DNA from: Chloroflexota bacterium
GTDB lineage: Bacteria; Chloroflexota; Ktedonobacteria; Ktedonobacterales; Ktedonobacteraceae
Direction of reading: 5' to 3'
NCBI GenBank assembly: GCA_027316975.1
Contig: DAHVFL010000071.1
Span: 1-13,178 of the forward strand
Length of the DNA: 13,178 nt
Part shown: positions 12,661 through 13,178 of the stretch, in pieces
Numbering within the stretch: position 1 is the stretch's first letter
How the letters are laid out: the number at the start of each line of letters is the position of its first letter
Translations under genes and position numbers: made by a program
The notes under the pieces: model-generated
Database searches by the model: none
What the model saw: the letters and a program-made list of their open reading frames with translations, nothing else
What the model was told of the DNA's origin: nothing

Positions 12661-12768
12661 TTATAGCGTGAGCCTGTTGCCGGAGCCAGTCGGGTACTCC
12701 ACCAGAAACTCGTCTTCATAGTAATGATGGAACTTTTGCACATTTAAAGTGGCCTCACGAATCGGTCT
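12661..12768 (-). pseudogene. fragment of a GH63-type glucosidase
   Basis: On the minus strand 35 codons read RPIREATLNV then QKFHHYYEDEFLVEYPTGSG and NRLTL before a TAA (12661-12663). This closely resembles, as I recall it, the region of bacterial GH63 (MGH1-type) glucosidases with '...FHRYYGDDFKVEYPTGSG...L'. Upstream the frame loses the expected VWFPxNYL block, and downstream it stops at once, so only about 25-35 residues of the gene remain. The identification is by eye and needs a search. Confidence 0.62.
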
Positions 12769-12771
12769 CCT

Positions 12772-13016
12772 TTCTGCTGTAGAGATACACAACCCGATCT
12801 CAATCACGATTCATTCCTTTTTGTTATGATTTTAATAGAAACTATGTATTGGAATAATAACAAGAAATCGGCTACACTTAGTGATAGTTGATTGTTGTTT
12901 CACGGCCACTCAATCATATCGATGCGAGTATAAGAAGCGTGTCATTGTAGATGTCCTTCGAGGCAGCTAGACGCTGAGGTCGTCGTGTTTCCTCTCTCAT
13001 TTAAGAAGTAGAGCAT
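12772..13016. other. AT-rich intergenic region before the last gene
   Basis: No gene is supported here. It holds the promoter-like site at 12849-12878 and the presumed leader of the gene at 13017. A 70-codon minus-strand frame over 12942-13154 has no homology signal and overlaps that gene, so it is not counted. No tRNA cloverleaf was seen. Confidence 0.4.
12849..12878 (+). promoter_or_regulatory. promoter candidate for the terminal gene
   Basis: TTGGAA (12849-12854), an 18-base spacer and TACACT (12873-12878). Transcription would start near 12885, about 130 bases before the ATG at 13017. The match is moderate and other AT-rich hexamers lie nearby. Confidence 0.4.
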
Positions 13017-13178
13017 ATGCAGACAAAGCTTTTTTCTCACCGAGAGCGCAAAGGAGAGACACAACAGGTAGAGTCTCCTTCCCATCCTCCAGAGGGACAA
13101 CAACCGGCAAAGGCAGTCAACTTTACGTACAACATGATTGGATTGATCCTGCAAGGTGGTGTTATCCTCAGCGCCGTG
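13017..13178 (+). CDS. start of a membrane protein gene, cut by the window end
   Basis: 54 codons from ATG 13017, open to the last base (ends ...LQGGVILSAV). Residues 1-35 are polar and rich in Lys, Glu, Gln and Pro (SPSHPPEGQQPAKAV). A hydrophobic segment begins near residue 38 (FTYNMIGLILQGGVILSAV) and is probably the first of several helices. The pattern would fit a DUF1634-like membrane protein, but too little is visible to name it. The ribosome site is weak (AGAAGTAGAG). It is the only plausible gene in the last 400 bases. Confidence 0.55.
   Translation, partial: MQTKLFSHRERKGETQQVESPSHPPEGQQPAKAVNFTYNMIGLILQGGVILSAV

Noticed and set aside
12652..12665. Exact 14-base match (reverse complement) to 7961-7974, TATAAAAAGCGTTA
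   Set aside because: A 14-mer repeat in 13 kb is expected about 0.6 times by chance and only one AGCGTTA box is present here, so it is not called an operator.
12942..13154. 70-codon minus-strand frame
   Set aside because: It has no homology signal and overlaps the better plus-strand gene start at 13017.

Overview
The window looks like a chromosomal segment from a member of the Chloroflexota, most likely a Ktedonobacter-type soil bacterium. This is an inference. It rests on a compact, GC-rich phenylacetate-type gene set with a stand-alone zinc ribbon, a large BTAD/AAA transcriptional regulator, GlsB-type membrane proteins, pentapeptide proteins, and many lineage-type hypothetical proteins separated by AT-rich intergenic DNA. 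No rRNA, tRNA, CRISPR array or intact transposase gene was seen.

Region 1 (1-2955, plus strand) is a tight catabolic run: a PaaB-like subunit, a PaaC-family ferritin-like subunit, a 68-residue PaaD-type zinc ribbon, an enoyl-CoA hydratase that overlaps it by ATGA, and a ROK-family fructokinase. The first three belong to a ring-epoxidising acyl-CoA oxygenase of the phenylacetyl-CoA type, and the hydratase fits the following beta-oxidation-like steps. The catalytic PaaA subunit and the N-terminal half of PaaD are not in the window and would be expected upstream.

Region 2 (2986-4657, minus strand) holds a 383-residue protein of unknown function and a 139-residue coiled-coil protein whose C-terminal heptads are encoded by 21-bp tandem repeats. 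Upstream is a structured AT-rich intergenic region with promoter-like sequences on both strands.

Region 3 (5050-6241, plus strand) has a tiny membrane protein, then a pentapeptide-repeat protein, a 70-residue protein overlapping it by ATGA, and an 82-residue SH3-like protein. These last three look like one operon, ending at a perfect 10-bp hairpin.

Region 4 (6280-8486, minus strand) mixes relics and live genes. It has the last 43 codons of a sigma factor, a four-helix membrane protein with a Pro/Gln-rich N-terminus, a perfect 17-bp palindrome, a start-less GlsB relic, an intact GlsB gene with a UUCG-hairpin leader, and a Dps-like protein that has lost four of the five classical ferroxidase ligands.

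Region 5 (8652-12617, plus strand) has an 817-residue BTAD-AAA ATPase regulator bracketed by inverted copies of a 25-bp element built from AGCGTTA/AACGTTA boxes, a clear intrinsic terminator, an ECF sigma factor without a visible anti-sigma factor, and a 157-residue protein that looks mobile-element derived. Related tandem AGCGTTA boxes lie between glsB and the dps-like gene. The last 560 bases carry a GH63 glucosidase relic on the minus strand, a promoter-like site, and the start of a membrane protein gene that leaves the window.
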